Shown: positions 45,485 through 57,018 of the stretch, in pieces
Layout of the letters: every line of letters starts with the position of its first letter
How positions within the stretch are numbered: position 1 is the stretch's first letter
From: Lantana camara
Taxonomy: Eukaryota; Streptophyta; Magnoliopsida; Lamiales; Verbenaceae
Assembly (NCBI GenBank): GCA_037501455.1
Contig: CM074857.1
Span: 125,909,501 to 125,973,500, forward strand
DNA: 64,000 nt
Direction: 5' to 3'
Translations under genes and position numbers: made by a program
The notes under the pieces: model-generated
What the model was told of the DNA's origin: nothing
Database searches by the model: none
The model's input: the letters and a program-made list of their open reading frames with translations, nothing else

Positions 45485-47636
45485 TGATACGTTGCATAAT
45501 TGTCCCATTATTGAGCTTAAATTGTGATTTTATGTCCCTTGATTTAGTTAAATATGGATGATTAATTGATTTAATTTTTCCTTGTAGAAAATTATATTTT
45601 GCAAGAATTGAGTACTAATTGGGAGAATAAAATCTGGAGCAACACGCTACCTTGGGAAGTTTGTGATTTGTCCAAACAAGAATGGGCTTTGAGGAATAAA
45701 GAAACTTTAGGTTTGATTGGCCCATCAACTCCTAGTCCAATATGTGGCTGAATCACGCAGTAGGGTTGTCAATGGATCGGATTTTAATTCGAATCCGATC
45801 CGAATTCGATCCGAATTTTAGCATATTCGTCCAATAAAAATATCCGATGGATCATATCCGATTATAAATATTCGTTATCCGAAATAAATGGAGCGAATAT
45901 GGAATTAACGAATCCGATCCGTTTAGAATCCGAATCCGATTATATATATAATATTTAATTAAAATAAATTATTTACTATTACATAATATTAAGTAAAATG
46001 ACTAAAATTATTATTTTCACATAATTATCACTTTAAACAACAATAAAATTTGAATTATTTACTCTAAAAGTATATATTTTCCTTTATTAATAAGTTTAAA
46101 CTAACTTATTTTAAACAAATATAAATAAAATCATCAAATAATCCATGAAATAATAATTATTTATTAATATTATGTAATTATATTTATTCTTTATATTAAA
46201 TTTGTTAAATAAAAAATTAAATTTTATTGCTAATCGGGTCGGATCTTTAATCGGATATAATCCGATCCGATTATGCATGGATTCAAAATAAATGAATCCG
46301 AATCCTATAGGATTCGGATTCGGATCCTCTTGTCGGATTCGGATCCGGAATCCCCTGATCCGGTCCGAATCCGACCCGTTGACAGCCCTATCACGCAGCA
46401 CTTAGAAAGAGACCTCTTTAATTCATAAACTGCAAGCCTACTGCTTGATATTTCCACAAAAGTTCAAGCCCTATAATTTTATGGGAGTTACATACATTGA
46501 AAATAGGGGAAGAACGTGACCTTTACTGCACTTTTATTCTGGTATTAGTGGGGAAACGTGGGAAGATCATGGGAAGGGAATTAAAGCACCCATTACACTC
46601 CAAAAGAAGGAGAGAGGCATGGCAGAAGTGTCACACTTTTACGCTTCGCATAGAAAATACGCAGCAGCAGCAGCAAGGGGACTTGGAGTGACGAAGAGAA
46701 TTCACGCAACAATTAGTTTTATTCTCTTTTCCTTAGTTTATTTTATTTCAAGACTACGTTGGTTAATTTTAATTGAGAATTTGTTTGTTTAATTCAGCAT
46801 GAATTACTAAGTTTCGTATTAGTTAGGAATTTCCAAATGATTATGCTAGACTTGTGAGACTAGTTTATTCCAATTAATTGGTTCATGCTATCCGTATTGC
46901 TTCCGTTTTCTTGTCATTGTTTGTTAATTAGTTCTTTGATTCTGGCCAAACCTTGAATTGTTAATTTGCATATAGCTATCTAATTCGTTTAGCGGTGTAA
47001 GCTAAATAAATTAGAATTTGTAGCAATCGATACTAGGATATAATGCTTGTCTGATTTCGTGTCGAGGAGTTTACGATCTAATTGAGTGAAGTAGAAGTCT
47101 ATGCATAACCAATTAGGATTAGTGTTTCTTTGGTGCTCAAAGCTATTAATTGATTGAATCTTGGAGAGAGTCTTGAAAAGGTTATCAGTTAATCAGGGAG
47201 TAATTTTTAGGAGTTTCTTTGATTACTCTAAACCTAAGAATTAAGAAACGAGGGAGTCAGAGGAAGTTGGCGACTATAGCTAATCTAACATTCAACCAAT
47301 GAAAATCTTGAGTCGATGATTATAGTCTATGCATAATTAGGAATTTCCCGACCAATTATCACCTATTGAATTGTCTTGAATTTAATTTGAGTTTTTAGTT
47401 CTTAAGCCTTGTCAAATTTAATTGGTTTTTACCGTTTAGTTTATTGTTAGATTAATTGAAAATCTCAAAACCCCCCCCCCCTTCCCTCCGTTTAATTATT
47501 TGTTTTTGTTTTTTGGTTTAATAGAAAGTGACAAATTCGTCCAATCTCCGTGGATTCGACCCCCTTTTACCACTATTTGTAATATTAATTGTGCTCGGTA
47601 TTAGGGATTTATTTTTGGTGGTTTTGACACCCATCA
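45485..47636 (+). mobile_element. Solo LTR with a nested hAT MITE
   Basis: Begins TGATACG and ends CCCATCA. Perfect 5-bp duplications atttt lie at 45480-45484 and 47637-47641. The UGT-unit sequence interrupted on the left (ctactttataatttt) continues on the right (ttccaccattttttccaaaatattg), exactly as in the uninterrupted copy at 43000, which proves the insertion. Without the nested hAT element the LTR is about 1.5 kb. Near its end, ctccgtggattcgaccc is shared with the solo LTR in the MULE (21210-22115). An 11-C run lies at 47471-47481. Confidence 0.9.
45761..46390. mobile_element. hAT-type MITE, 630 bp, inside the solo LTR
   Basis: Ends TAGGGTTGTCAATGG...CCGTTGACAGCCCTA with perfect 8-bp duplications tcacgcag (45753-45760, 46391-46398). 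Subterminal regions are packed with GGATTCGGAT/ATCCGAATCC words in inverted arrangement. No coding capacity. Confidence 0.93.
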
Positions 47637-47857
47637 ATTTTCCACCATTTTTTCCAAAATATTGTCTCTAAAGACAACGGATCAGACAGACCACGTGTGA
47701 AGCACATACAACATGATGGGTATGATGGAATGAAATAAGCCAAGAAAGGAATGAACTTTGGAATGAAATAACTTTATTATAGCATTCCTATGATTGGTAC
47801 GCCAAGTAATAAAGTTCGAAATGGAACAAAAATTTTAGATTCATAATTTTATTTGTA

Positions 47858-47872
47858 AATAATAATAATTAT

Positions 47873-47970
<98 letters not shown>

Positions 47971-47993
47971 AAAATAATAATGATGATGATGAT
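47858..47993. repeat. (AAT)n-(ATT)n palindromic microsatellite
   Basis: About 50 bp of AAT units run directly into about 50 bp of ATT units, followed by GATGAT. The two halves are reverse complements and can form one hairpin. Confidence 0.95.
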
Positions 47994-48476
47994 TAAGTAT
48001 ATGATCAAAAATATTTTTTATTTTATATATATTTTTAAATTTTTTATTTTGAGCAATAATATATTCCCATATGTAAAAATATTAATTGTTACTGCATGTG
48101 CCATTTTCGCTTATAATTGACAGAAAATTAATGGTGGGACGATATCTGAAAAAAAAATAACTTTATGAGACGTAAATTGAGAAATCACCAATGATTGGAA
48201 CCAAAATTAAAAAGAGGATAGTTTATGTGACGCCCCATCCGATAAATCGTACAGGTATGCGCCACGAGAGAGTTTACCTTACGCACTTGTGTGATTTGAT
48301 TTCCCTTTTATGTGTTTAACTCCAACTTTGATTGAAAATGTGACTTAATTGACTAAAATCCAAAATGGTAAATATGAATTCTTGCATGACAACTTGGAAA
48401 TGGAACTTGGATGAATTTAAATTAATTGTTGGAGTTGGATTTAAATAGGACTTGGACCTATTGATGTGTTTGGGCC

Positions 48477-49524
48477 TAGGGATGTAAATGAGCCAAGCTG
48501 GCTCGCGAGCTTCACAAGCCGGCTCGGTAAAAGCTCGCGCTTGGATTCGAAGTTGGCAAGCCGAGCCGAGCCATGGCTCGGCTCGTGCAATTTCCGAGCC
48601 AAGCCCGAGCCATATCATTTGTTGTTCGAAGCTCGCGAGCCGGCTCGCAAGCTTAATAATTAAAATAAATAAAAAATTATTATATATTATATACACTATA
48701 TATAAATATATATATACACAAACCCTAAATGGCCTTGCTTATATTAGCCGCTCCCATTCACCCCAAATAATATCAATTTCTGAAATTTCTACTAAAACCA
48801 TAGATTGCTCTCAAAATTTGTCTCCATGGTCTGCTTCAAGACGCCACCACCACGAAAATTTAGGACCACCATGCTCTAGGCGCGCCACCGTCTACCACAC
48901 CTTCAAGACGCCACCACCACCGAGTGCGACCGCTATCATCTTCTGCGCCTTCCAAAGAAAACACGATTGTCTGCCTTTAGAAAGACGTCTTTGATTTCCT
49001 CCGGAGAAGCCTTCAAAAGAGCCCTCCGACCTTCTAAATATGATCTAGATCTATTTCTTTCTATTTTTTTCTCCTTTTTTGAAGCCCAGATCTAGATCTA
49101 ATTTTTTGTACTTTTCTCTTTTTTGGTTGCTTACTGGTCACTTGTACATCTCCTTTTGTGGTTAATGAATTCTTCGCTTTGGGTATTTTTGGTTTTGCAC
49201 TTGGTTGAATTTTTTGGTACTGTGTGAAATCCTGAAGCTTTGCACTTGGTTGAATTTCTTTAGATTTTTTTTGTTGTTGTGTGTGGAAGCCTGAAGCTTT
49301 GCACTTTGTTGAATTTCTTTTGTTTTTTTTTTTTTTTTTCTGCTGTGTGAATGCGTTCAGAGTTCGAGGGCTCGCGAGCAAGCCGAACCTTAGCACGAGC
49401 CAAGCCCGAGCTACCCTTTTCATGGCTCGCTGGCTCGCGAGCCAAGCCCGAGCCACAAGTTTGGAGCGCGAGCCCGAGCCCGAACCTGAAAAAATAGCCA
49501 AGGCTCGGCTCGTTTACATCCCTA
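48477..49524. mobile_element. hAT-type non-autonomous element, 1048 bp
   Basis: Ends TAGGGATGTAAATGAGCC...GGCTCGTTTACATCCCTA with perfect 8-bp duplications tttgggcc (48469-48476, 49525-49532). Both ends hold many GCTCGCGAGC and GAGCCAAGCCCGAGC words. The middle (48775-49010) is unrelated, more GC-balanced DNA with CACCACCA runs, possibly captured. No intact transposase. Confidence 0.92.
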
Positions 49525-49803
49525 TTTGGGCCTAACTTGAATTAGGTGAGTTTTGGTCATTCGGGACCAATATGAGATCGGGAATTCGAATTCGAATTCC
49601 GACACCACCATTGGACTTGATTCGGTGATTCGGGTCCAACGAAATTTACTTTATATTTTTCGAAAACCGTTTAGACCTTAAACCTTTTTAATTTTGACTT
49701 CTTTGGTCGAAAGTTATTTATTTGAGCCCAAATCCTATTCAAGCCTTTAGCCTCATATTATATCTTGGAAACCCTAACTTTGACCTAAAACTATTAGCCA
49801 CCA

Positions 49804-49811
49804 TATAAATA
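49804..49811 (+). promoter_or_regulatory. TATA box of the 48226-54421 LTR
   Basis: TATAAATA followed by gctttatttc, the likely U3/R boundary of the element on the plus strand. Confidence 0.5.
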
Positions 49812-50349
49812 GCTTTATTTCTTTTCATTTCATTTCAAACCACACAAGTTAGCCTCAAAGAGAATCATGGAGAAATTTCAAGAGAAGATCAAGACTTGAA
49901 CCATCTTTCATTCTAAGAGCTCATATTCTTTGATTCCTCATTCCTTCACAAGACAAGGTAAGCTTTGGATCTCTTTTGATGAGTATTTCATTTCTATTCT
50001 TGGATTGGAGCATGAAATTGTTAGCATGAACTTGAATGATGAGATCTTGAATTCCTTGAGTAAGCCTTGATGATTTGAATGCTCCTTATGTGTCTTAGTT
50101 GCTGGAAATTCGTGTATGGAAGACTAGGGATTCATATCTTCATGTTTAAGCTTGAAATTTATGAAAATGGGTGTTTGAGATTTTGGGCAAAACTTTCCTA
50201 AACTTGGATTAATTGATGTTTTGATGCTAAGCATGATTTATATGATGATATACTTGAATTTCGTGATATTTTATGGTAGATTTCGTGTTGGTTTGATGAT
50301 TTTTGGTGTTCCCCTTGTTCTTCCCGAAACTGTCCAGTTTTTGTTCCAG

Positions 50350-50550
50350 ATCTATGGCCGGAACGGCCGTTCCCGTTTGTGCTTTAAGCCCGGAACGGCC
50401 CTTCTGGGCTAGGGGTTTGGATTTGGCGGCCGAACATGGGAACGACCGTTCCCATGTTGCTTGAGCTGGGAACGGCCGTTCTCAGCCTCGCTAGGCCTTG
50501 GCGTGGGAAGGCCCATTCCCATGCTATGTTGTGCATGGGAATGGCCATTC
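50350..50550. repeat. Cluster of GGGAACGGCCGTTCCC-type palindromes
   Basis: At least five imperfect palindromes of the form GGAAYGGCCRTTCC or GGAACGACCGTTCC (near 50354, 50390, 50440, 50468 and 50536) lie 30-70 bp apart inside the LTR. They are strongly GC-rich in an AT-rich setting. Confidence 0.8.
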
Positions 50551-51605
50551 CCATATGTCTGTAACCTTTTCTACTTGCTTTTTCGTACGTATTTGATTCG
50601 TTTGAGTTGCTACTTGACTTGTATGATCCGATATGACTTGGAATGCATCTCTGAACCTTAATACTTTATTACTTGCATGATTTACTTGAATATTTGAATT
50701 TACCCTTGTGACCAATTTGATAAACATCATTCCATTTCGCATGTCATTCATACTTTGTACGCCGTGCGTCTTACTTGGTTCATGTAGAGTCTAAGTTTGG
50801 GCTTTTGTATATCTTGTCACAGAGTTTGGTGGTGCCGGTGAGGCCGAGGTTTAGAGTGTTTGGCCCTTCACACTCTCAGACTCTACTACTACGAGGTGAG
50901 GTTTAGGATTTTGTATAGTTATGCGACCTATGGCCTTTATATGCTGATTTCTACCCTTGCATGCTAGTATATCTATTATAAATACGTATGTGTTGGATAT
51001 GATATGTTTATGACCTTGTGAATCAGCTCTGTTTTGGAAAATTAGATATGAAAGCATATGTAAGCTATTTTGAAAAGTATGTTATGTTATGTTATGATCT
51101 GTTCTGTAGCGAGTTAGCCATGATATATGGTATCTGTTCTGTTCTATTTTGTCTGTGGATCCGAGGAGCTATGGGTAAGGAATCCCTGGGACGGTATAGG
51201 GCCGTCAGGGCTCGGCCTGTTCATAGTTTCCAATTGAGATATCATTGCGCGACTCAGGGAGATAGGGGAGGCGTGATATCTTGAGCCTTCGGCTAAGGTC
51301 GGGGAGGACTCTTGTGGGTTCGCTACCCGTTGAGGGTATGTCTGTTCTGGATGGTTTGGGGACAGTACATCTCCTCCATCATTGGTGTGACGGTTGGATT
51401 TGATTTTGTATTCTATGTTTTGATATGTTCTGAGGAGTAAAGGTTGGAAGCTCGTACTCGCTGAGCATGTGATCTGTTCTGTCTGGAAATCATGAATCGA
51501 GATAGAGTTTCTGAAATGTTTTCTAAAACTTATATAACTATCTTTTGGGTACTTTTGGAAATGTCTTTGGTATGCAACACCTATCTCCGATTCATGAGTC
51601 CACCC

Positions 51606-53805
51606 TGTTAGGATGCGGACCCAGAACAGTAGCAGTCCGGGACCACATTTTAAAATTTTTATTATAATACAAGTATTAAAATATTTCTAAAACATTTTAA
51701 TACAAAGCGGAAGACTTAGCCGGATCTACTCAAGTATATACATGCAATTGATAATAAATTTTAAATCACTTAAGCAGATAAATATCTAACATGCAATTAA
51801 CACTTAAGAGCACATAATTTATCATGCTTAAAATAAAAAAACTGTAAAATATTACCGTACTGCAATCATGGCTATCTAACGACATTTTTCCAGCTCCTTG
51901 CCCTTTCGTGAAACCGGCAGAGCTTCCCTGCAATATCCCCAGGGACACCCTCGGAGTGTGGGCTCCGAAAGTATTTCTCTAAATACTTAGAGAAAATAAA
52001 ACTTTAAACTAGGAAACCCTTTTCAGGGTTTATTCTCCCGAAATTAGGCGTTTTATATAAACACCTAATTAAAATTAATTTCGAAATAAATCGGAATTAA
52101 CTAGGAGAAAATGGGATATGGTTTCAAAGCTAAGGAATAGCCAAAACCTCTCCCAAAATGTTGAATGAGAAATGAAGACCCAAGGCCCCTATTTATAGGG
52201 GAAAAACCGAGGGCGTTTTGGTCATTTTGGATACAAAAGCAAGGGTAAAATGGTCATTTCACACCCCCACTTGCGTAGCCAACTTGTACACGAAAACCGA
52301 GGTTACCACGTCGTAGCCCTTGCCACCACGAGTCCAACGCCGCCGAGAACGCGCCGATCAGCCGCCGGACGCGCCGCCACAAGGCGGCGTGTGCCTTTCA
52401 CTCGCGGCTAGGGTTTGATCGCGACGTGGCGGATTCCTGTGACGCCACGTGTCCGGGCCTGGCCCTGTCCAGACCCGGTTTTCCGACCCTATCCGGATCC
52501 GACCCGAACCGTTGGCCGGCCCTGACCCGTTTGACTGACCCGATCCGATCTTATCTGGGCCGTTCACGGGCGATGACGTGGCTCGATCCTTGCCTTCCAC
52601 GTGTCGCGCCATGCGGTGCCCAGTCAGCGCCACATGGGACCCTTCTGCTGACGTGGCATGCCACGTGGACTGCCATGTCAGCTTTTTTTTTTTTTTTTTT
52701 TTAAAAAAAATTTAAAATTTTTTTTTCTCCAAAATAAAATTCCGGGCATTTCCAACTCTTTGGAACTTGATTTATTTTCTTAAAATAAATCCCTTGGCTA
52801 TTTTTAAACACTTTGAAATTTCATTTCTTTTTCTCCTTTTATTATTTTCTCTTTAGGTATTCAATTGGGGCTTGCACGGGGACCTGCAGGACTAATTAAT
52901 TTTAGCTCCAAACGGATTAATATATTATCATCTCATGACAATAATTAATTACCGTTTAACAATATTTAATTCCACTAAATAAATATTGTTGCACTCTAAA
53001 ATTAATTAAATTATTCACGAATTTCTCGATCTAGAATAATTTCGCATTTTACTCCTCCGTGTAGATATCCATGAAAAATAAATTGCAACTACTATCATTT
53101 ATTTTTCATCTCTAATTTGAAATTTATTGATTCGCCTTAAGTTCAAATTCTCTGTATGTGAAACACGTTCATCATACAACTTCGGTGACGTTATCACGCG
53201 AAGTGCTTTGGCCAAAGTCTTAATTCGAACTTTTGCAAATCTATTTCAAGGATATCTTTTACCTTCCAGCAAGGCCACAGATTCCTCGATCAATATAACT
53301 CTTTAGCACATTTCATGTTGTCACCGAATCATACAAAGTATTTTGGCCACCCGTTACCGAGACCTCACTTCGAGTATGTTACAGTGACTAACACTACATG
53401 TCTAAAGCCTAAATATTGTCAGGATTAAGAGTACAATGCTTCCTGAGATTTTATTTATTTTAGATAGCAGTATAAAATAAATAATCTCAGTGGTCCAGTT
53501 CGATGTTTCCAATCCTATTGAAAATCATCAACGTGTTATAATTGGAATCACCATTCCCTATGACGAAAGACTAATCATCTTATATAACCACGTTATAGTC
53601 TTGTTAAGAACATATTCTTATCTTACCGACTAGAACTTTAATAACACGTGATTTCGGTATTCAAAGTATTTTCCTATGAAACACATTTCATATAAGAATA
53701 CCATCACACGCCATTAATTATCAATATGTGAAATACTCACAACTTGCTGTAAATTCAGTTTTTATTAATTCAATAAATTGAATTTTCAGGGCACCATTCC
53801 CAACA
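51606..53805 (-). mobile_element. Solo LTR, 2.2 kb, minus orientation
   Basis: Plus strand begins TGTTAGG and ends CCCAACA; perfect 5-bp duplications caccc lie at 51601-51605 and 53806-53810. On the minus strand it reads TGTTGGGAATGGTGCCC at its start and has TATAAATA at 52197-52190, so it is oriented right to left. 52280-52680 is unusually GC-rich. No internal domain remains. Confidence 0.92.
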
Positions 53806-54112
53806 CACCCTTCTGATATGTGTTATGCTCTATATATATATTGTAGGTGTGCGTTAGCCCCCTCACTCGGTCAAGTTGATTGACCCCTCATTTACACTTT
53901 TAGTTGCAGGTCTGTTGGCGTTTGCTAGGCAGGAGTGAGTCCTTTGAGTTGCACTTCGTCGCTCTAGCCTTTCTAGTTGCATTTGTCTTTCATACACTTT
54001 ACTTAAGTTTTGACTTGTAGACTCGAGATTATACTTTACTTTTCTGTAACCCTGCGTGGCATTCGTATTCGGCCCCTTGTGGCATTTGATGATTATTACG
54101 TTATGCCGATCG

Positions 54113-54222
54113 GATATTCGGGACTAGGTATCTATGCTAGTTGAACCCGTCACCTGTTATGTTTGTTGATATTCGGGACTAGGTATCTATGCTAGTTGAA
54201 CCCGTCACTTGTTTTGAATGTT
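54113..54222. repeat. 55-bp tandem duplication
   Basis: gatattcgggactaggtatc...gaacccgtcac occurs twice in tandem with a 55-bp period, inside the end of the large LTR. Confidence 0.9.
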
Positions 54223-54498
54223 GATTTAAATGCTTCCGCTATCTTGTTTGAATGTTTGAATTGCTTCCACGCTCTGAGTTTTGTCGTGTTAGATCCGCCT
54301 AGCATAGCGTGTGTGTTTGTCTCCCGTTCGCTTTGATTCGGATTCGGGCATGGACTTCCATTTCATGACCGGTCTGGGTCACAGTGCGGGGGATGTGGCA
54401 TCCTCCGTTTGGGGTGTTACAGTTCATGGGACGAAATCAACAATTTCCTCTTGTTACTATTTTATATCGATGTGCTATATATATGACATTTATTTTAT

Positions 54499-54502
<4 letters not shown>

Positions 54503-54537
<35 letters not shown>
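54503..54537. repeat. (TA)n microsatellite
   Basis: About 17 TA units, 80 bp right of the large solo LTR. Confidence 0.9.
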
Positions 54538-54540
<3 letters not shown>

Positions 54541-54884
54541 ATAAAATATATTAATATTTTTGTATTTATGCATAATTTATGTATTAATTGTTTGTTGTAT
54601 TTGACATAATGCTTGACATTTAAAAATAAATTTAATGTGAATGTCAAATTCGTTCTGAAAAAATATTTTTATATTTGAATTTATAAAACTTTATAAATAA
54701 AATAATATTATTGAACATGTACTTTAAATATATAGTATGTAGTATATTCACGTTTACATATATTTTATATAATTTATTAAATTTTTAATGTAATTATTAG
54801 TATTTAATTTTTATTTACGTAACTAATAAAATATAATATGTAACAAATATGAGATGAAAATATAAAAAATAAATAAAATTTGAA

Positions 54885-55010
54885 CGTTAGGAATGACCTA
54901 TATGATGCACAGATACGGACATGGGGACACGGATACAACACGACATGAATATGGCGACAAGGATTTTTTTTAAATTTGAGGACACGACATGGTTCCAATA
55001 CGGCTATATT
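54885..55010. repeat. CGTGTC-type dispersed repeat, second copy
   Basis: gatgcacagatacggacatgg, then ggacacggatacaacacgacat and a poly(T) step, matching the reverse complement of 34860-34960. Confidence 0.6.
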
Positions 55011-55162
55011 ATATATATTTATATATTATAAGTATTAATTTATATATGTATTATAAGTATTATACTCGATTTTAGCAATCAATATTTATTAATGACTTAA
55101 TGTCATATCGCTTTTGAAAGAAGTTGAATAAATAAACAAAAAAAAAGCCGGATAAAATAAAG

Positions 55163-55562
55163 AGAGAATTACGTACATCTGATTACCCTGCATTTAGGTT
55201 TAATTACAATGCAGTCCATTATTATCGAGAAATTATATTTTAGACCCTAACTTTGAGAACCGTTTGTGATCCCTAAGGTTCCGTTATGTCATTCCAAAAA
55301 TACCCTTAATTTGTTGTTAAATTAATAATTTGTAGGGATCGTTTTGTTATTTTTGTAAACTTTAGGGATGATTTTGTAATTTTGATCATATATTTAATGT
55401 AACACTCATAAAACCGTCAGGGGCATGAGTGTACTTTTACAAATTCCGTTAAGGGACCTCAGACCAAACAAAATTTATAGGGACTAAAATTTAATTTTCC
55501 GATAATGATGGATTGCGTTGTGATTAGGCCTAAATGCATGGTAGTTAGATGTAATTCTCCCC
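55163..55562. mobile_element. MITE, about 400 bp
   Basis: Left end gagagaattacgtacatctgattacc and right end gtagttagatgtaattctcc are inverted relatives. aaaataaa lies on both sides (55154-55161 approx. and 55563-55570), a probable duplication. Inner phrases recur inverted at 38889-39235. No ORF. Confidence 0.65.
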
Positions 55563-55977
55563 AAAATAAAACACATCTTAGAGTTCTATGGCCAAAGGCC
55601 CAAAAGTTAACCTACAAAGTTTGAGACTTGAAAAATATTTATGGCTTACCCTAACTCCTGATTACTATTCCAGCGCCGCATATTAAACTACAATTCTTCA
55701 TAACATATCCTTCGCTGCCTCACATACACCGGAAAATATTGGCCCTCCTCCTCCCAAAAATTTCATCGCCACTGCTACCGTCACTATTGTGGAGGCAGAG
55801 TTTTTGACATCTGATCTGATTGAAGATACCAAGATGATGATGCCGCCTTCCGAAACCCTCACAATCACCACATCTACTGCCGTTCCCACCGCAATGGCCG
55901 AGCTTTTTACCATCTGAGTTGATAAGGATGCCGTGATGGAGCTTCCTCCACCAAAAATCTAAATTCTTCTGATACAT
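55563..55977. other. Unassigned GC-richer patch
   Basis: 55700-55950 is less AT-rich and reads through in one plus frame for about 70 codons (ATVTIVEAEFLTSD... region near 55773). I recognise no family and see no splice context. It may be a decayed gene fragment or captured DNA. Confidence 0.3.
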
Positions 55978-56130
55978 ATCCAAGTCGTGTCGGGCACTCC
56001 GCTGACACCGTATCCGATTTATTTTATTTTTTTATTTAGGACACGGTTTAGACGTGTCGGACATGTGTCGGAGTCGAGTCCGAGACGTGTCCATGTCGGA
56101 CACTGCCCGACAACATTTTTTGGAGTGTCC
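55978..56130. repeat. CGTGTC-type dispersed repeat, third copy
   Basis: Dense gtgtcgg/ggacac words (ggacatgtgtcggagtcgag), related to 34785 and 54885. Confidence 0.6.
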
Positions 56131-56626
56131 GTGCATTAGAGAGAATAAATAATACCATGGGGGACCAAAAGAATGACTAATACTATGTTTGTAGGAATGA
56201 ACATTACCGTGGGAATGGCTATTCCTAATCATATTTTATACCAATCAAGGGTTTGAGAATGAATGTAGATGCCCATTCCATTCCAACCTCATTCCATCAT
56301 ACCAATCATGTAGTTCATTCATCTGAGTAGACAAATTTATCTTTTCAAACACACACAAATAATCATGTTTATGGAGAATTAATCTTGAAAAATAATGACC
56401 TAGGAATATTAATGAAATTTATTTTTTCTTTAATAATACAAATTTTAATAAATAATTCTTTTTTGTAGAAAATTAAAATCAGTTTGTCATAGTTTAATTT
56501 CTTCTTAGTTTATAGTAATTTTTATTAATTATTAAATAATAATTCGTCGTAAATTATGCTCTTTGAATTGTTTGACACATATAATCTTTAATCAGAATTG
56601 TTTGACAAATTGACATATACATAATA
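56131..56626. other. 3' flank of UGT 6, tandem-unit sequence
   Basis: From about 56335 it repeats the downstream flank of UGT 4 and 5 (tttatcttttcaaacacacacaaataat, gaattgtttgacac). No gene. It is split from UGT 6 by the next MITE. Confidence 0.6.
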
Positions 56627-56992
56627 GGGAAAATCTCATTTTTGGTCACACAGATTAACCCATTTTTACTTTTGGTCCCATTGATTACAGGATTCTCACT
56701 TTTGGTCTCGTACATTTCAAAAAATCTCAAAATTGGTCCCCCGTTAACCATTCCATCATTTGACTAACGATTGACCCACATATCCGTTTAAACAAGGGAC
56801 CAATTTTGAGATTTTTTTAAAATGTATGGGACCAAAAATGAGATTTTTCCCATGGTTTTAAATGGACATGTGGGTCAACCATTAGTCAAATGACGGAATG
56901 GTTAACGGGGGACCAATTTTGAAAATTTTCAAAATGTACGAGACCAAAAATAAAAATGGGTTAATTTGTGGGATCAGAAATGATATTTTCCC
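56627..56992. mobile_element. Mutator-type MITE, 366 bp, abutting UGT 6
   Basis: Ends GGGAAAATCTC...GATATTTTCCC with perfect 9-bp duplications tacataata at 56618-56626 and 56993-57001. Arms are inverted (tcatttttggtc, ggtcccccgttaacc). It entered 17 bp beyond the UGT 6 stop codon, so it must form most of that gene's 3' UTR. Confidence 0.92.
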
Positions 56993-57018
56993 TACATAAT
57001 AACAATCACATATTTCAT

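Larger units (their letters stand above)
48226..54421 (+). mobile_element. Solo LTR-like element (about 2.9 kb) carrying two nested insertions
   Basis: Starts TGTGACGCCCC and ends GGGGTGTTACA (imperfect terminal inverted repeat), flanked by gttta (48221-48225) and gttca (54422-54426), a 5-bp duplication with one change. Inside are a hAT element (48477-49524) and a reversed solo LTR (51606-53805). A TATA box lies at 49804. No gag or pol sequence is visible. Long LTRs with TGTRACRCCCC ends are common in plant Ty3/gypsy chromoviruses, so such an origin is likely but unproven. Confidence 0.7.

Noticed and set aside
46497..46691. 64-codon plus-strand ORF
   Set aside because: It lies inside the solo LTR 45485-47636, whose boundaries and target duplications are clear; no domain.
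48488..48994. 168-codon plus-strand ORF rich in Ala, Ser and Arg
   Set aside because: Produced by the GCTCGCGAGC repeat array at the end of a hAT element, not by a gene.
52358..52704. GC-rich ORFs on both strands
   Set aside because: Within the GC-rich part of the solo LTR 51606-53805; no conserved domain and both strands open equally.
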